A DNA stretch of 64,000 nt from Euryodendron excelsum (GCA_033060915.1 CM065397.1:14448001-14512000); one strand, 5' to 3'; shown: positions 45,034 through 57,758, counted from the first letter of the stretch. Numbers and translations: made by a program. The notes: generated by a model from the letters alone, not told the origin.

Positions 45034-46632
45034 CCAAGGGTTCTTATTGATAACTGTAAGAAAACAAGTCAAATCATTCTTTCTTATTTTATACAGCCCT
45101 TGGAAATCATCAAGCTGTTGTTTCCAAGAAAAAGCTCCAAGACAAAGTGAAGAGAATGGAGAGTGAATGCTCCATTATTGAGCTGCGAGAATTTTTGAAA
45201 CATTCACACTCGTATGCTGGTTTGTCCTGAAGCTTCTATTTTTTTGGCTTTTATATTGATGGTCTCAAATTAACTTCAACGTTTTTAGTGTTTTTGTCTT
45301 CATCTTGTTGCAGGAAGAGATATCGAAGGGCAGAGAGGCATGGTTCTTCCATTTTGACCTCTTTCCATGTCTTTCAGCAATCTTAGTTATTATGTGGAGG
45401 TCCCTGTGGTATGTCAGCTTTCATCTCTGGTATATTATACAATGGCAAGACTTATCTTCCTGAGAAATTCTTTGTTCCCACGCATGTATTTATATTGTTG
45501 CAGGAATTGAAGCAGCAGAGTGTACTTGCAGAGAGACTGCAGTTGTTGGTTAATGTTACTGGAGCATTTCGGCCAGGTGTGCTTACTGCTTTGGTTGGTG
45601 TCAGTGGTGCTGGCAAAACTACTCTAATGGATGTTTTAGCTGGTAGAAAAACTGGTGGAATTATTGAAGGGAGCATATATATTTCTGGGTACCCCAAAAA
45701 GCAAGAAACATTTGCAAAGATAGCTGGGTATTGTGAACAGAATGATATTCATTCCCCCTGTTTGACAGTTCATGAGTCACTTCTGTTTTCTGCTTGGCTG
45801 CGGTTACCTTCTCATGTTGACTTGGAAACGCACAAGGTGATTACTAATTACTGGATTTTGTTTAGCTTTCTGTGCTTGGATTAATAGATTGACATCTCAT
45901 TGACTATTATTATCATTTTGCAGGCATTTGTGGATGAGATAATGGAACTCGTTGAGCTCACTCCATTAAGTGAAGCTTTAGTTGGTTTACCAGGCATGGA
46001 TGGGTTATCAACAGAGCAGAGGAAAAGGCTGACCATTGCTGTTGAGCTTGTTGCCAATCCTTCTATTGTCTTCATGGATGAACCCACCTCAGGACTGGAT
46101 GCCAGGGCTGCTGCTATTGTCATGAGAACTGTGAGGAATATTGTCAACACAGGACGGACAATTGTTTGCACGATTCACCAGCCCAGTATTGATATCTTTG
46201 AATCCTTTGATGAGGTTTTTCTCTCTAATACCCAGAGATTTTCCAATGCAGCATAGTTTAAATATTCGACGGTAGTATGTGAATGGTTTAAAAACCTATG
46301 AACTGAAATTTGCTCGCTGATTGAATTGAAGCCAAACCTGCATGGTGAATAATCTAGATATTTTTTGCTCAAAGTTTAGAAAAAAGAATCTCAAAACAAA
46401 AAAGAAAGGATATTCAAGTTTTTCTTTGTTTTTATCTGAATCCCGTCTAAAACAAAAGTTTGTCTAATTTGTGTTGGAAGTCCTGAAGAAAAGAAACCTG
46501 AGTGACTAGAAAGATTGAAATCAAACATTTGTTAAACCTGAAGAAAGTTCACAATTTGGTTTCGCAAAATGAAGAATTTCTTTAAAATTCACCATCGGTA
46601 TGGGAAATGAAAAATGCTACAAAGAGAAATGC

Positions 46633-46800
46633 CTTGAAGTGAATGTTAGCTTGCTATATACGTTCACTTATGCATGTGTGTGCATACAAATGCATATGGT
46701 TATGCACCGTGCTTTGTCTTGAAGTGAATGTTGACTTGCTATATATATTCACTTATGCATGTGTGTGCATACATATGCATATGGCAATGCATTGTGCTTT
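46633..46800. repeat. Tandem duplication in ABCG intron 18, period 85 bp
   Basis: CTTGAAGTGAATGTT...GTGCTTT occurs at 46633-46717 and 46718-46800. Each copy contains TTCACTTATGCATGTGTGTG. Confidence 0.88.
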
Positions 46801-49800
46801 TTTTTTTCCCCAATTTTTATAATTATAGTAAGTTTTACCTTAACTTCTGTTTCATTTTATGCCTTTAAAAAAGCTCTCGTCTATGTTCTGACTTGAGGAA
46901 ACAAGCATAAACCACTATAACAAAGGAGAGAGATTCAATGAATTTGCATAGATGATGAATACATATCTACACTAGGATACTCAATCATGTAATGGAGCAC
47001 ATTGGGTCATACCTAGATTCTCAATATCCTTTCTATACCAATAATGCCATTTTCGTTCATGTTGTTGAATGGGGTTTATTAAGTAAACCCAAGGAACTTA
47101 TAATATCAAATTTTATAGTTTAATGACAGAACTTACGGTGTGTGGATAAACTTATTAATCACTTTTTGGAAATGTTATTGTTTCTTCATGTTGGCCCATG
47201 GATTGTCTACTGTTCAAATATTTTGCATTTTCAACTCTTCTCCCAGTCTTGAGGGTGTGATCACACCTATACTATGCAGTTGGATTTATTCAGTATCCTC
47301 CATTCTTTTCAGTGTTCTTCAAGATAAAGAATTCACACGGTAAGCTATCTAATATGACACCTGATCTTTCATCCTTATCTGTTATCACAGCTTCTACTTA
47401 TGAAACGTGGAGGGAAGCTCATCTATGCTGGTCCACTAGGCACCAGGTCCTGTAAGCTTATTCAGTTTTTTGAGGTGTGTTTGTGCTTCTATAATCTTGA
47501 GTTTGTCTTTTTGAAACTTGATGACAAAGTTCCATTCAACATATCCCTGACTCTTTATTAATTAGTTTATGTTTACATTTTCCTAGGCAGTTCAAGGAGT
47601 CCCAAAAATCAGATCTGGTTATAACCCTGCTGCTTGGATTCTAGATATCACTTGTCCAGCGGAAGAAATTCGACTTGGTGTGGACTTTGCAGAAGTTTAT
47701 CATAAATCAAGCTTATTTCAGTGCGTATATCTTTTCTCTCTTTTTTTTTTTTTTTTTTGCACAGGAATTACCATTTTCAACGAGTTCTGGAAGGGGTGGG
47801 CCCAGAAAACACTTCTGTCCCCCCTGCTCATCATCCGGTGTTTAAGACCCCCTCTCCCCTCCCCTAGGCTTTGGCCTCCCATGTACCAAAAAAAAAAACA
47901 AGTTTTCCAACTTTCTTATGTCATTGTCTGCTGTTTCAGGAAAAATAAAGAACTTGTGGAAGAGTTAAGCAAACCAAATAGGGATACAAAGGAATTAGGC
48001 TTCCCATCAAAATATTATCAATCATTTTTTTCCCAACTTCTGGCTTGTCTTTGGAAGCAAAACCTGTCATACTGAAGGAATCCAAAATACACTGCTGTAC
48101 GCTTCTTCTATACAGTCATCATTTCATTGATGTTTGGAACAATATGCTGGAGATTTGGTTCTAAAAGGTTTCTTAATTATAACTTCTCTCAACTGTTCTA
48201 TTTTTTGTTGTCATTTCTGGTACTGACATATTACGCATTTCTATCTTCCTTGCATCTAAATATTCATTATGTATAAAGCTTTACTAGTCATCAGAGCTTC
48301 GAACCCTTGAAGACATAAGGAAAGTTTTCCTTTTGAGGTATCCTATGACTAGTTTACCCATTGGACAGAATTTGAATTTGACATTGTTCAAGCTATCGAT
48401 CTGTATATGGTTCATGATAGCTAGCAGTTCAGACAAGAAAAGATTAAAGAATGTATCTACTGGATGATTATGTTCATTGAGCCAAATCACAATCTCATCC
48501 ACACTTTGAGACTCATCTGGTGGAAAATTTTGACCCCCTGAGAATAGACGTTTATGCCAGCTGAAAAAAGACAGACTGCATATGTTGACAGTTGACATAC
48601 TAATACATAATAATTCTTCTTTATCTCTCATCTGGAAAAGAAAGAACCTCCATCCCTTCCTCTGCAGCTTCCCCCTCCTATTGTTTTGATGTTTGACCTC
48701 TTATCTTCTCATTGTCAATGGATTATCATACCTTCTGATTATTTGCTGTTGCACTTACTCCTGGTCCCACTTGTTTCCATAGGGACACCCAGCAGGATAT
48801 CTTTAATGCTATGGGGTCCATGTATGCTGCAGTCCTATTTATTGGAATCACAAATGCCACTGCTGTGCAACCTGTTGTATATGTTGAAAGGTTTGTTTCA
48901 TATCGAGAAAGAGCAGCAGGGATGTATTCAGCTCTACCGTTTGCATTTGCACAGGTCTGCCTTTTGCTTTCTCTAGTGTTTTCATGCTTTATTTCATAGA
49001 ACTTTCCAGTTTCCAAATGGCAAGCACTCAAATGTTGCTAAATTCCTTTGGGCAGGTTATCATTGAGTTCCCTTACGTGCTTGTACAGTCAGTTATTTAC
49101 AGCACTATCTTCTATTTCATGACCTCTTTTGAGTGGAACCCTTTGAAGTTTATTTGGTACTTGTACTTTATGTATTTCATCTTGTTATACTTCACCTTCT
49201 TCGGAATGATGACTATTGCTGTCACACCCAACCATAATGTCGGTGCGATCCTTGCTGCTCCCTTTTATATGATGTGGAACCTTTTCAGCGGATTCATGAT
49301 TCGTCGCATGGTAATGCAGTCACAATCCTAGTCTGCACCCTAAAATGTTACCATTGTCATTGGTGCAATTCTTGCAGTCACCTGATGTAGCATGCCAAGT
49401 TTTTGTGAGACTGTTCAGTCATTCCTTTCTAGCAAAGGGGGTGACACAGTTCCAGAAAGATTGGGATGCAGCAATGGCTGTGCTGTTATTGCTGACTGGA
49501 AGAATAGCAACATATAATATCAAGTTATCAACTTTCAGATAAACCCTCTATATGATAATATGTGAAGTTGAACAGTTCAGTGATTTGCTCTGTTTTTTTA
49601 CTGTAACTGAATATCTTTTCCCCTATTCAGAGGATCCCTATTTGGTGGAGATGGTATTATTGGGCAAATCCAATAGCATGGAGTTTGTATGGCCTTCTGG
49701 CATCCCAATATGGAGAGATGGAAGAACCAGTAAAGCTCTCTGATGGAATTCAGACTTTGCCATTGAAACAGTTACTTGAGGACCAGTTTGGGTACAGGCA

Positions 49801-49903
49801 CGAATTCTTGGATATTGCTGCCATTGTAGTGGTTGGTTTCTGTTTGCTCTTTGCAATGACTTTCGCTTATGCAATCAAATCCTTCAACTTCCAAAGGAGA
49901 TGA

Positions 49904-52900
49904 AGAGGAGGAGCATAACATAGTGCAGTTCATCATCTAACAGATATGGTAATTACTAGCATTGATTCTGATTTGATCTTATGTCATTGAATAGCTTTGG
50001 TAATTTGATAGGTAGAATTTGTTAGATAAGATCAGAGAAAACAGAAATGGTCCGAAAGAACTTTCACCACCCTTGCATTTAGAGCATAAAAAGATTGATC
50101 TCAGTTGTTACAAATTCCATTGTCCTCCAAATTGATATAGGCTGACTTCCTGTTTTATATTTTAGTGTCCTGCTTCAAGGAAAAAGGCTAGTTGACTACT
50201 TCCGTCATGTCAAGCAATGCAAAATTCAGTTTAAGTCGACAAAGCCTTGATATAAACTATTTCTAGTAAAGTACAAGAATTCTGTCCATTCAACTCCATT
50301 CAAAGCCAAATCCACCTATAAGTATTTGTTAATCACATCATAGTGTGCAAGTACTTCAATAGACCAGTATGTTGACATCGTAATTAATACCTTATTGCAT
50401 CTATAGGGAAGCGCCATAAATAACTTATCTAACCAGAGAAATGGTTGAATTTTCCAAGAAATTCATTGTCAGTTAGGGGACAAAGAACCCCAGCCTTCAT
50501 GCTCTTTTCAAAATTTGCCTAGATATCATTATAGTTATTATTCCTTTGTATGCATCGACTAGCAAAGTTAATAATACATGAGCTCACAAGCACAAAATCT
50601 TCTGCATTTTGTTAACCACTTTGGCTCCTTTAAGTTGAGGACTCCATAATCCAATTTTTTATGTCTTGCATGTAAGCATAAAACAAATACTAAATGTTGT
50701 ATAATGAAATCTTATGATGTTAGGACTCAAATTTGCATGAATTTTTGTTTTTTTTTTTTTGTTAAACTCCTATTTGTTTGAGGCATATTATTTCCTTAAT
50801 ATTGATGAATTACAGGTCATCTTATGTATTACGTGCAGCTTTTCCAATGTTATTTTAGAAGAAAGGAAGATGTGTTCAACCTGTGAGCACAAATTACTGA
50901 ACTGCCATAAAGAATAAGGATGCATGAGTTGAGGACAGAATTATTTGGTGGAGATTTTACTTAAGGTTTCAAAAGACTTTCTTGTATATTACATATCACA
51001 TATAGAAGCTAATTTCCATAAAGGTATATATGATTGTTTATAAAGCATCAGAAGGATCTCATTCCGTTTTTCATTATTTCCATGGTTTTAATTCCACTAA
51101 ATTTGGAGCCATATCGATTTCTATTTGTATTCACATGTCTCTCAAAACAACAGAGATACAGCACTGCAGCCCCTTCCCAAAAGCAAATATGTAAGTTCAC
51201 TATGAATGAAAGATTTTGCCTCTGAATATATGTAATGATGTTTTTTTTTTTTTTTTTTCTTTCTATTTATCTGTTACATGTGTGCTTTCATGTTTGAAGG
51301 AAACATTTGGACCTTGAACTTATGCTTTATCAATCTATAAGTAATCTGTTTTCCTTTGTATTTTTTCTTTTTTTTCTTTTATGATGTCTACACACAGTTT
51401 ATATTTGAAATAGAGCGAGTGCAGTTTGGTTTCCCTGGAGGTATCCCATGGTCATTAGCAAATTTTCTCCAATGTGTTGAATGTTTTCTTGTAATTTCAA
51501 ATCCAAATCCAAGGCACAGATTGCATGCTGCCAAATGCTGCATTGTAAAGTTCTTGAAGGAAATGGCTTTTTGCTTTCGCATTGTTGCCTCTGATTTGTT
51601 TTATATATTTTGACAAATCGGCATCATTTTCAGATTATTAGTTTCCTAGTAAAGCACTTTTAAATCACCTTTTTTTTGAGGTAGCTATCTGTAGTACCCG
51701 GGGCACAAAGTTCCGCTTACGGCTAATTCCCGTGACTCAAACCCGTGCCGCAACGCTGGGCGGATGGCACTTGCTGCCACCCTAGATCACGACTTTTGAG
51801 TAATTATTTGTGCTAAATTCTAACATTGCACTTCAATTTTGTTTCGTTACATCAAATTACACACACAAATATATATATATATATACTATCATTAACCTGT
51901 GTGATGCATGAAATTCATAAAATTCGTAGTTATAGAGATTTATTTAATTTAAAGTGTGTAAATAATGAATAGTAAAAGCTTAGCCCCCATTTTGTGAAAA
52001 AGTAATATAACATAAACGCAACAATAAATGTTATGCAAGAATTTATATAACCCAAAATAATAAAATATATTATGCACTAGTTATCATTTATAACGTGGCA
52101 TAAAAATTCGAATGAGTGCAGATTGGGATCATAGAAGTATATATTAAAAATTCAACATTTTAATGCATATATTATCACATATTTGAAAACTTAAACAAAA
52201 ATTAACAATTTTTTTAAACTTTAACAAATTTTAAGTGTAGATTGGGATAACCACTTCAATACAAACTTTAACAAATTTCAAGATATATTTGTAGTAACTA
52301 CTATATTTATTAAATTGTATATACCTGTAGTTGGACCATCACTATAGAAAGAGAACATAGATGAGAACGAAACCTAACATTAGAAGTAACAAGATCCAAT
52401 AGAGCATTATTTAGTAACGGGTTGAGAGGGCTCGTCCGAACCATGGTAATTTATTTCTATTTTTGATGTGGTGAAATATAAAGACATTGAGATGAGCTAA
52501 AATTTGACTAACATTGTATAATAGTATGCTGCGAAGAAATTCAATGATCATATTATCAGGGGTTAACTTAGGCTTGCTTAATTTTAAACACTCCATGACC
52601 ATATATAGTATAGATATGCAAGTATATATAAACAATAAAAGACATTATTCTTCATTGTGGAATGCAAATTGTACTTTGTTTGCATGTCTTTAGGTCTTTT
52701 GCTTATGTTAGCTATTTGAAAGTTAATTACATGCATGTAACTATTTGTTTCTTCTTTTGATTCAAATATATATATATATATATATATGCATATATTTGTG
52801 TCCTCTAATAGGGCAGGGTGTTGAAGCATATTTTGTTCTTGGGTCAATACAGAGGAAAGTTCTTTGAGGTTTATGACCCTGTAGTTCTTCATTCTGATAA

Positions 52901-53010
52901 CATAGTCCACAGGAGGTTTACTACAGAAGGTCTAAGACTACCCATCCTTTGCCCTTCGATATGTATTTTTATTTCATCATGATAATTATTAATGGGGCCT
53001 GATTGTACAA

Positions 53011-53049
<39 letters not shown>

Positions 53050-53450
53050 TTTCAAATCATTATATGGATTTAGCAAGGATGCATGCATGGTCAGCAGCTA
53101 AAATGCTGATATGAAATACATTTCTAAATCTAGAAGCTGGATGTATATATACATATAAATGTTGATTTGTTTATTTTCATTAATCAAGTAAAAACAGTAG
53201 TATGGATTCCAATTATCACAATCGAATGAAGGTTTTTTTTACCAAAAGAGCCCAAAGTGACAAACTTATTCCCCAAGCCACCCAAAGTGGAAATTTAATC
53301 TAGAAATCAGGTAAAAAGGGCTTCAGAATCACGCTTTAGGTAAGTTGTGATTCTGAACCCTGTTTTACCTTTGTACACTGAAAAGTCTTACTGCATGCAA
53401 GTAGTATGTTATACGGTGGAATGCGTGATCCAAGACCACGCTTCTCTAGT
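49904..53450. other. 3' flank of the ABCG pseudogene and intergenic DNA
   Basis: AT-rich. Former 3' untranslated sequence probably occupies the first few hundred bases. Includes a SINE-like copy (51669-51800), (TA)n runs at about 51870 and 52770, and (CT)n at 53013-53046. No gene recognised. Confidence 0.5.
51669..51800 (-). mobile_element. SINE-like sequence
   Basis: On the minus strand there is an A-box-like GTGGCAGCAAGTG (about 51767-51780). About 30 bp on is a B-box-like GGTTTGAGTCA (51733-51743), and the copy ends in a run of eight A (51671-51678). This order and spacing fit a tRNA-derived SINE. No target duplication or second copy was found in the window. Confidence 0.4.
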
Positions 53451-53451
53451 T

Positions 53452-53700
53452 TAACCGTTGTTAACCTAATCTTTGTTTAACCTAGTTAACCTAACCTTAC
53501 TTTAATTTCCCCTAGTTAACCTAACCCTAATTACTAAACCTTAGCTTAACTTAACCATAGTTTGTTTCCTCTAGTTAACCTAACCCTCATTACCAAATCC
53601 TAGCTCAACCTAACTGTAGGTTAACCTAGTCCTAGTTAGTAAATCATAGATTAACTTAACCTTAGTTAGGAAACCGTAGGTCAACCTAACCCTAAATCTA
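53452..53700. repeat. Degenerate TAACCTAACCCTAGTTA-type repeat
   Basis: About ten imperfect units built on TTAACCTAACCCTA/CTAGTTA, irregularly spaced. The CCTAACCCTA core resembles plant telomere sequence (CCCTAAA) but is not a clean array. Confidence 0.6.
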
Positions 53701-53731
53701 CCTATATATTTGTTTATAAATAGGCTACATG

Positions 53732-53829
53732 ATAAGTCCCTCATATTGCCATTAGTACTCTCACAATGGCATCTGGAGGCATAAGTCCCTCATATTGCCA
53801 TTGGTACTCTCACAATGGCATCTGGAGGC
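53732..53829. repeat. Tandem duplication, period 49 bp, carrying a start codon
   Basis: ATAAGTCCCTCATATTGCCA through ATGGCATCTGGAGGC occurs at 53732-53780 and 53781-53829 with one mismatch. Both copies contain ACAATGGCATCTGGAGGC. Only the second ATG opens a longer frame. Confidence 0.92.
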
Positions 53830-54036
53830 ATAGGCAGTTATAATAGTCGACAACACCCTCGTGTGTGGTTACTATCGTCATTCTGTAACAACTACTGGTC
53901 TGAAAGATACTTGAATTCGAAAGAGTTTTACTTTAGGTATGACAAGAATGGGTGTTTAGGGTCGAAGAGTAGGAGGGACTTATCACAGATCCACACAATC
54001 TTAGGGTACGAGTACCGCATCAATATTCTCAAATAA
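53815..54036 (+). other. Unrecognised 73-codon ORF with TATA box upstream
   Basis: Starts MASGGIGSYNSRQHPRVW and contains YWSERYLNSKEFYFRYDKNG. A TATA box (TTTATAAATAGG, 53713-53724) lies about 100 bp upstream, separated by the 49-bp duplication. The frame stops at 54034-54036; sequence beyond has many stops. It may be the start of a decayed transposon gene or of an orphan gene. No family recognised. Confidence 0.3.
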
Positions 54037-56880
54037 TGCCAAGGAAAAACAAGGCGGACTATGGACAAGTTGTGGTAAGAATAAGGCGTGAGAACAACCA
54101 AATGTTAATGCGTAAATGTCGTTACTTCATGCTCAACTTGCCACCAAAATGGCTAAGGCAAACTGAAGAGAACTGAAGGAAACAAAACGTAACAATGTCT
54201 TAAACAACAAGAAGTACTTATCTAACTATTATATGACCGATGAAGAGTGATGCATGTTAACTTAAAACTATGTAGTGGCGTGCAATATAATTATGTTAGC
54301 TTGTATAGAGTTTAGTATTAGTAGTATTATGTAATCCCTCAATATGATATAAAAATGTGCCAAGGCTTTAATTACAAAAACTTTGAAGAAATTACAGCAT
54401 ACTGAATAAGCACAACACATAATATTCATTCTTCCTTATCTTCATTAGACATATCCGATTGATATTGCTCATCATTGCTGGCATGCAAATAGAAAGCCGT
54501 CTCATATATTAACTTTTCCTTCGCATAATCATTTGCCAATTTATTAAAATCATGTCGGCACAAAAGCATTTACATTTGATTAAATCCCTCACAAAAATAG
54601 TGCAATGCCCGTTACAAAAATTAGGGTGTATTGGTTTGCATGTTCTTAGCCCTTCGACGAGAAACTGGAATATTGGCATCTCGAAGTAATTCCACCAGAA
54701 TGTTGGCCTTACGGGTTTTGTAAAATAGCTCACTTATCATTGTATTCAAAGGATACTCAAAAGCAATCTCGCCTTTTTCAACCCAGTCCAATATGTTAAA
54801 TTCGAAAAGATTCAAGGTGCTCAAGGAAGATACATTGGAGACTTAAAAAGTAGGTCTTGCAAGTATCAAAGGTTGTTCAAGTTTGTTCAACAAGAAGAAG
54901 AATTCAATCATGGATGAGCAATGAAAAAGAATGACACTTATTCAAATACCAATCCAATAAATTGATTTCGATGAGATTGAAGGTGTTCGAAAAGAAAATA
55001 TTCAAACTTTGGGAGGATACCTTGAAATCACAAAGAGAAGAGTTGAGGGCATTATGATCATTCAAGAAGAAGAATTCAATCTAAAATTAAATTAAAGCTC
55101 TTTCAATTAACATCACTTATTTGAAGATCATCAAAAAAATTTCTTAATACCCCAAAAAGAAAATCCCTTGAGAAGTTTGAAGCATTTGAAGTAAAATTGG
55201 CTAAGTAAAGTAAAGAAGGCCATGCTTGGGTTCAATGAGTCGACACATAAAGACAGAGGGCAAGATTTGAGAAATGCATTTGCAGGTGTCGACACATGGA
55301 GGCTAGTGACCAATGTCAGCATGATGTATCAACACATGAGAGATAGGTGTTGACACCTATGCACTAATGGCTATATTTTGAAACATTATGTTGGTCTAAT
55401 CTCGCATTAAATGAAGCTCCAATTACCTCCAATGGCTGAAATTGATTAAAAGCTTTATATACAAGACTCCATATGCATTTATGGATAAGAGATATAACAT
55501 TCCTCTGATCATTAAGTTGAAAATTCTTCCAACTTTTGAAAATTCTCATGGTTCTCAAGAGTTGACGTTTAGTGAGCTATTCAATGCTCATCTACTCTTT
55601 ATAAAAAGTGTGTACTTTAATTATATATCTCTATTTGTTAGTGAGTTAGAGTTTGAGTGTTCTCTAGTTCAAGAAAAACGCTTGTGTAAGTTTGAGAAAT
55701 CTTGGACAAAATTCTTGAAACATTGAAGCTTGGGTGTAAGCTTTAAGAAGAGTGAGCTAGGCACTTCACCCAACCGCCATCTTGTAATTGGATATTGCAT
55801 AGTGAAAGAAGACTTCAAGGGGATTTTGGAGTGAGGACGTAGACCACAAATTGTAATTGAATCTCGGTAATTCTTAGTGTTTCTTTTTGCGCTTTGCTTT
55901 CATTTTTTACTTGATTATATTGCATTGCATAAACCTTAAGTTACTATTACATTGCTTAGATTAATTTTATATTAGTCTTAACTGTAATTAGTTTTGAAAA
56001 ATTCAATTCATCCCGCTCTTGGGTTGCTTTTTGGGCCAACAACTATGTTTGAAATGTTATAACATGTCATTATGAAAGTTTATGATATAATGTTTTAATA
56101 TGATGCTTATGCTTCTTATGCTACCTATGTTTCTAAATCTTCGCTTTATACGTTTCCGAGAACGATGATATTTGATGTGTCTAATGTTATAGGATGAGCT
56201 AAGATATACTTTTACGCTATGTTGTGTTCTACGAGATCATGCTACGACATATCTCTCTCTTTTTTAACATTATATTTTAAAAATGATGAAATAATTTAAT
56301 ATGAAAGTCTATGCCACATGTGTTTTTAAACTTACGCTAATACGTATCTAAATTCATGCCATATATGCGTAAATGTACTTCTATTGTCATGTACGTTAAC
56401 TAAAAATGTTAGTTCATGGTATTTTATACTTGTGTATCATTGTTATTCACTAAGCATTAATTTATGTTTTTCAAAAATGTTTTCCGATAATCAAACTGAG
56501 AGGCTTTAGAGGGAAACCCATTACGTGGATATTTAGACTACAGCTCACGGGCCTTATGTTATGTAATGACATTGGACTGAACCCTTAATGTTTTGTAACC
56601 TTATAATGATATATATTTGTGGTGGTCTTGTATTAGGGTCATATATATGTTTATATTTTAGAGATTAGACACAGTTCTACTATGTATGACAGGTTTTATT
56701 TTAAGTTTATAAAAGTTTATTTCTGCAACTATATATCATTTTAAATAATTAATACATAGGTATTCAACCAGTTTATGTACACAATCTTGGCTAGCCTTAC
56801 TACTGGCCGATCATATACTCTAATCTGCTTAAGCCAAATTACGGGCGTGACATAAAAACTCTTTCTACGTCAAGTGGATG
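54037..56880. other. Intergenic, no gene recognised
   Basis: Repeated short phrases such as TTCAAGAAGAAGAATTCAATC (near 54890 and 55060) suggest old repetitive DNA. Minus-strand frames near 54500-54830 are short and unlike any family I know. Confidence 0.4.
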
Positions 56881-57525
56881 AATAAAATTGAAAAGGAGTA
56901 CAAGAGATGGAATGTGAAAACCTATATCACACTGCTGTAGAAAGTAAAAACAATGGAGAGTTATATTATAAATTGAACTTATTTGAAATTGTTACATGAA
57001 TGGATATTGTTACAAAGTGCCTCGCTTTAACAAATTCTATTATACATTGGTTTTGATAGTTAGTATGTCTAAATTTACCTTTTATTTATCAGTATGCATT
57101 AACTTTTCTTTGTTTGCCTCCTTCTATCTTTGCTAATCTTTGATCCTTGGCCGTACAAAAGATAATCACTAGGATTTTCATGATATTAGAGAAAAGAATT
57201 TCAAATAAAATTGAGATGGAGTACAAGAGAAATGAAAAGTGAAAACCCATATCTCAATGCTGTAAAAAGTAAAAAATGAAGAGTTATATTATAAATTGAA
57301 CTTATTTGATATTGTCACATAAATGAATACAATCTGTTACACAGCGCTTGACTTAAACAAATTCTATTATGCATGGGTTTTCATAGTCAGTATATCTAAA
57401 TTTATCTTTTATTTATCAGTATGTATAAACTTCTCTTTGTTAGCTTCCCTCTTTCTTTGCTAATTTTTTATCTTTCGCCGTACAAAATATAAATACTAGG
57501 ATTTTCATGGTATTAGAGAAAAGAG
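56881..57525. repeat. Tandem duplication, period about 323 bp
   Basis: Units 56881-57203 and 57204-57525 share AATAAAATTGARAWGGAGTA, GAGTTATATTATAAATTGAA, TTTTATTTATCAGTATG and ACTAGGATTTTCATG. Substitutions are frequent, so it is old. Confidence 0.85.
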
Positions 57526-57532
57526 TTTACAC

Positions 57533-57758
57533 TAGGATTTTCATGATATTAGAGAAAAAGAGTTTTGATTTAGAAAGAATTTTAATGTAAAAAGACTTCA
57601 TATATCCCTTTTGTTACCTATTATATATTGTAATGGTTGTATTTATTAAATCTGATATGTAGAAATAGAATATGTATTAATATGTCATCAATATTAATGA
57701 CATGGTCCAATAGAATTCATGGAGCATAGGAGGAGGCACAAAAAGGGGATAGGGGATT
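57533..57758. mobile_element. Solo arm of the TIR element seen at 31654-33904
   Basis: Matches the right arm at 33675-33904 in the same orientation: GAGTTTTGATTTAGAAAGAA, TATTTATTAAATCTGATATG, and a TTAATGACATGG phrase. No partner arm was found nearby. Confidence 0.7.

Larger units (their letters stand above)
36130..49903 (+). pseudogene. Full-size PDR ABC transporter, ABCG32/PEC1-like, with three nonsense codons
   Basis: ABCG32-type proteins are plasma-membrane exporters needed for cutin and cuticle formation. Twenty-four exons: 36130-36401, 38997-39117, 39217-39305, 39428-39512, 40161-40320, 40440-40516, 40628-40681, 41099-41189, 41290-41591, 41684-41962, 42382-42698, 42803-42963, 43043-43146, 44329-44488, 45097-45219, 45314-45408, 45504-45836, 45924-46214, 47391-47474, 47587-47720, 47940-48167, 48783-48954, 49056-49310, 49631-49903. 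They total 4,260 nt, or 1,419 residues, essentially the length of AtABCG32. Domain order is NBD1-TMD1-NBD2-TMD2: Walker A 167-174 (GPPSSGKT), ISGGQ 306-310, Asp330-Glu331, second Walker A 862-869 (GVSGAGKT), LSTEQ 969, Asp993-Glu994. Stops: TAG 42664-42666 (codon 605), TGA 45355-45357 (codon 813), TGA 48073-48075 (codon 1156). All introns are GT-AG with no frameshift. The family call is strong; the exact orthologue is inferred. Confidence 0.92.

Noticed and set aside
42664..48075. Stop-codon readthrough or recoding to give a full ABCG protein
   Set aside because: There are three stops of two types in ordinary contexts, and plant ABCG genes are not known to use recoding. A pseudogene, allele or sequence error is simpler.
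53452..53700. Interstitial telomere array
   Set aside because: Units are irregular and mostly TTAACCTAA rather than CCCTAAA, so it is only telomere-like.
54509..54824. Minus-strand ORFs near 54.5-54.8 kb
   Set aside because: They are short, mutually overlapping in different frames, and have no recognisable motif or splice context.
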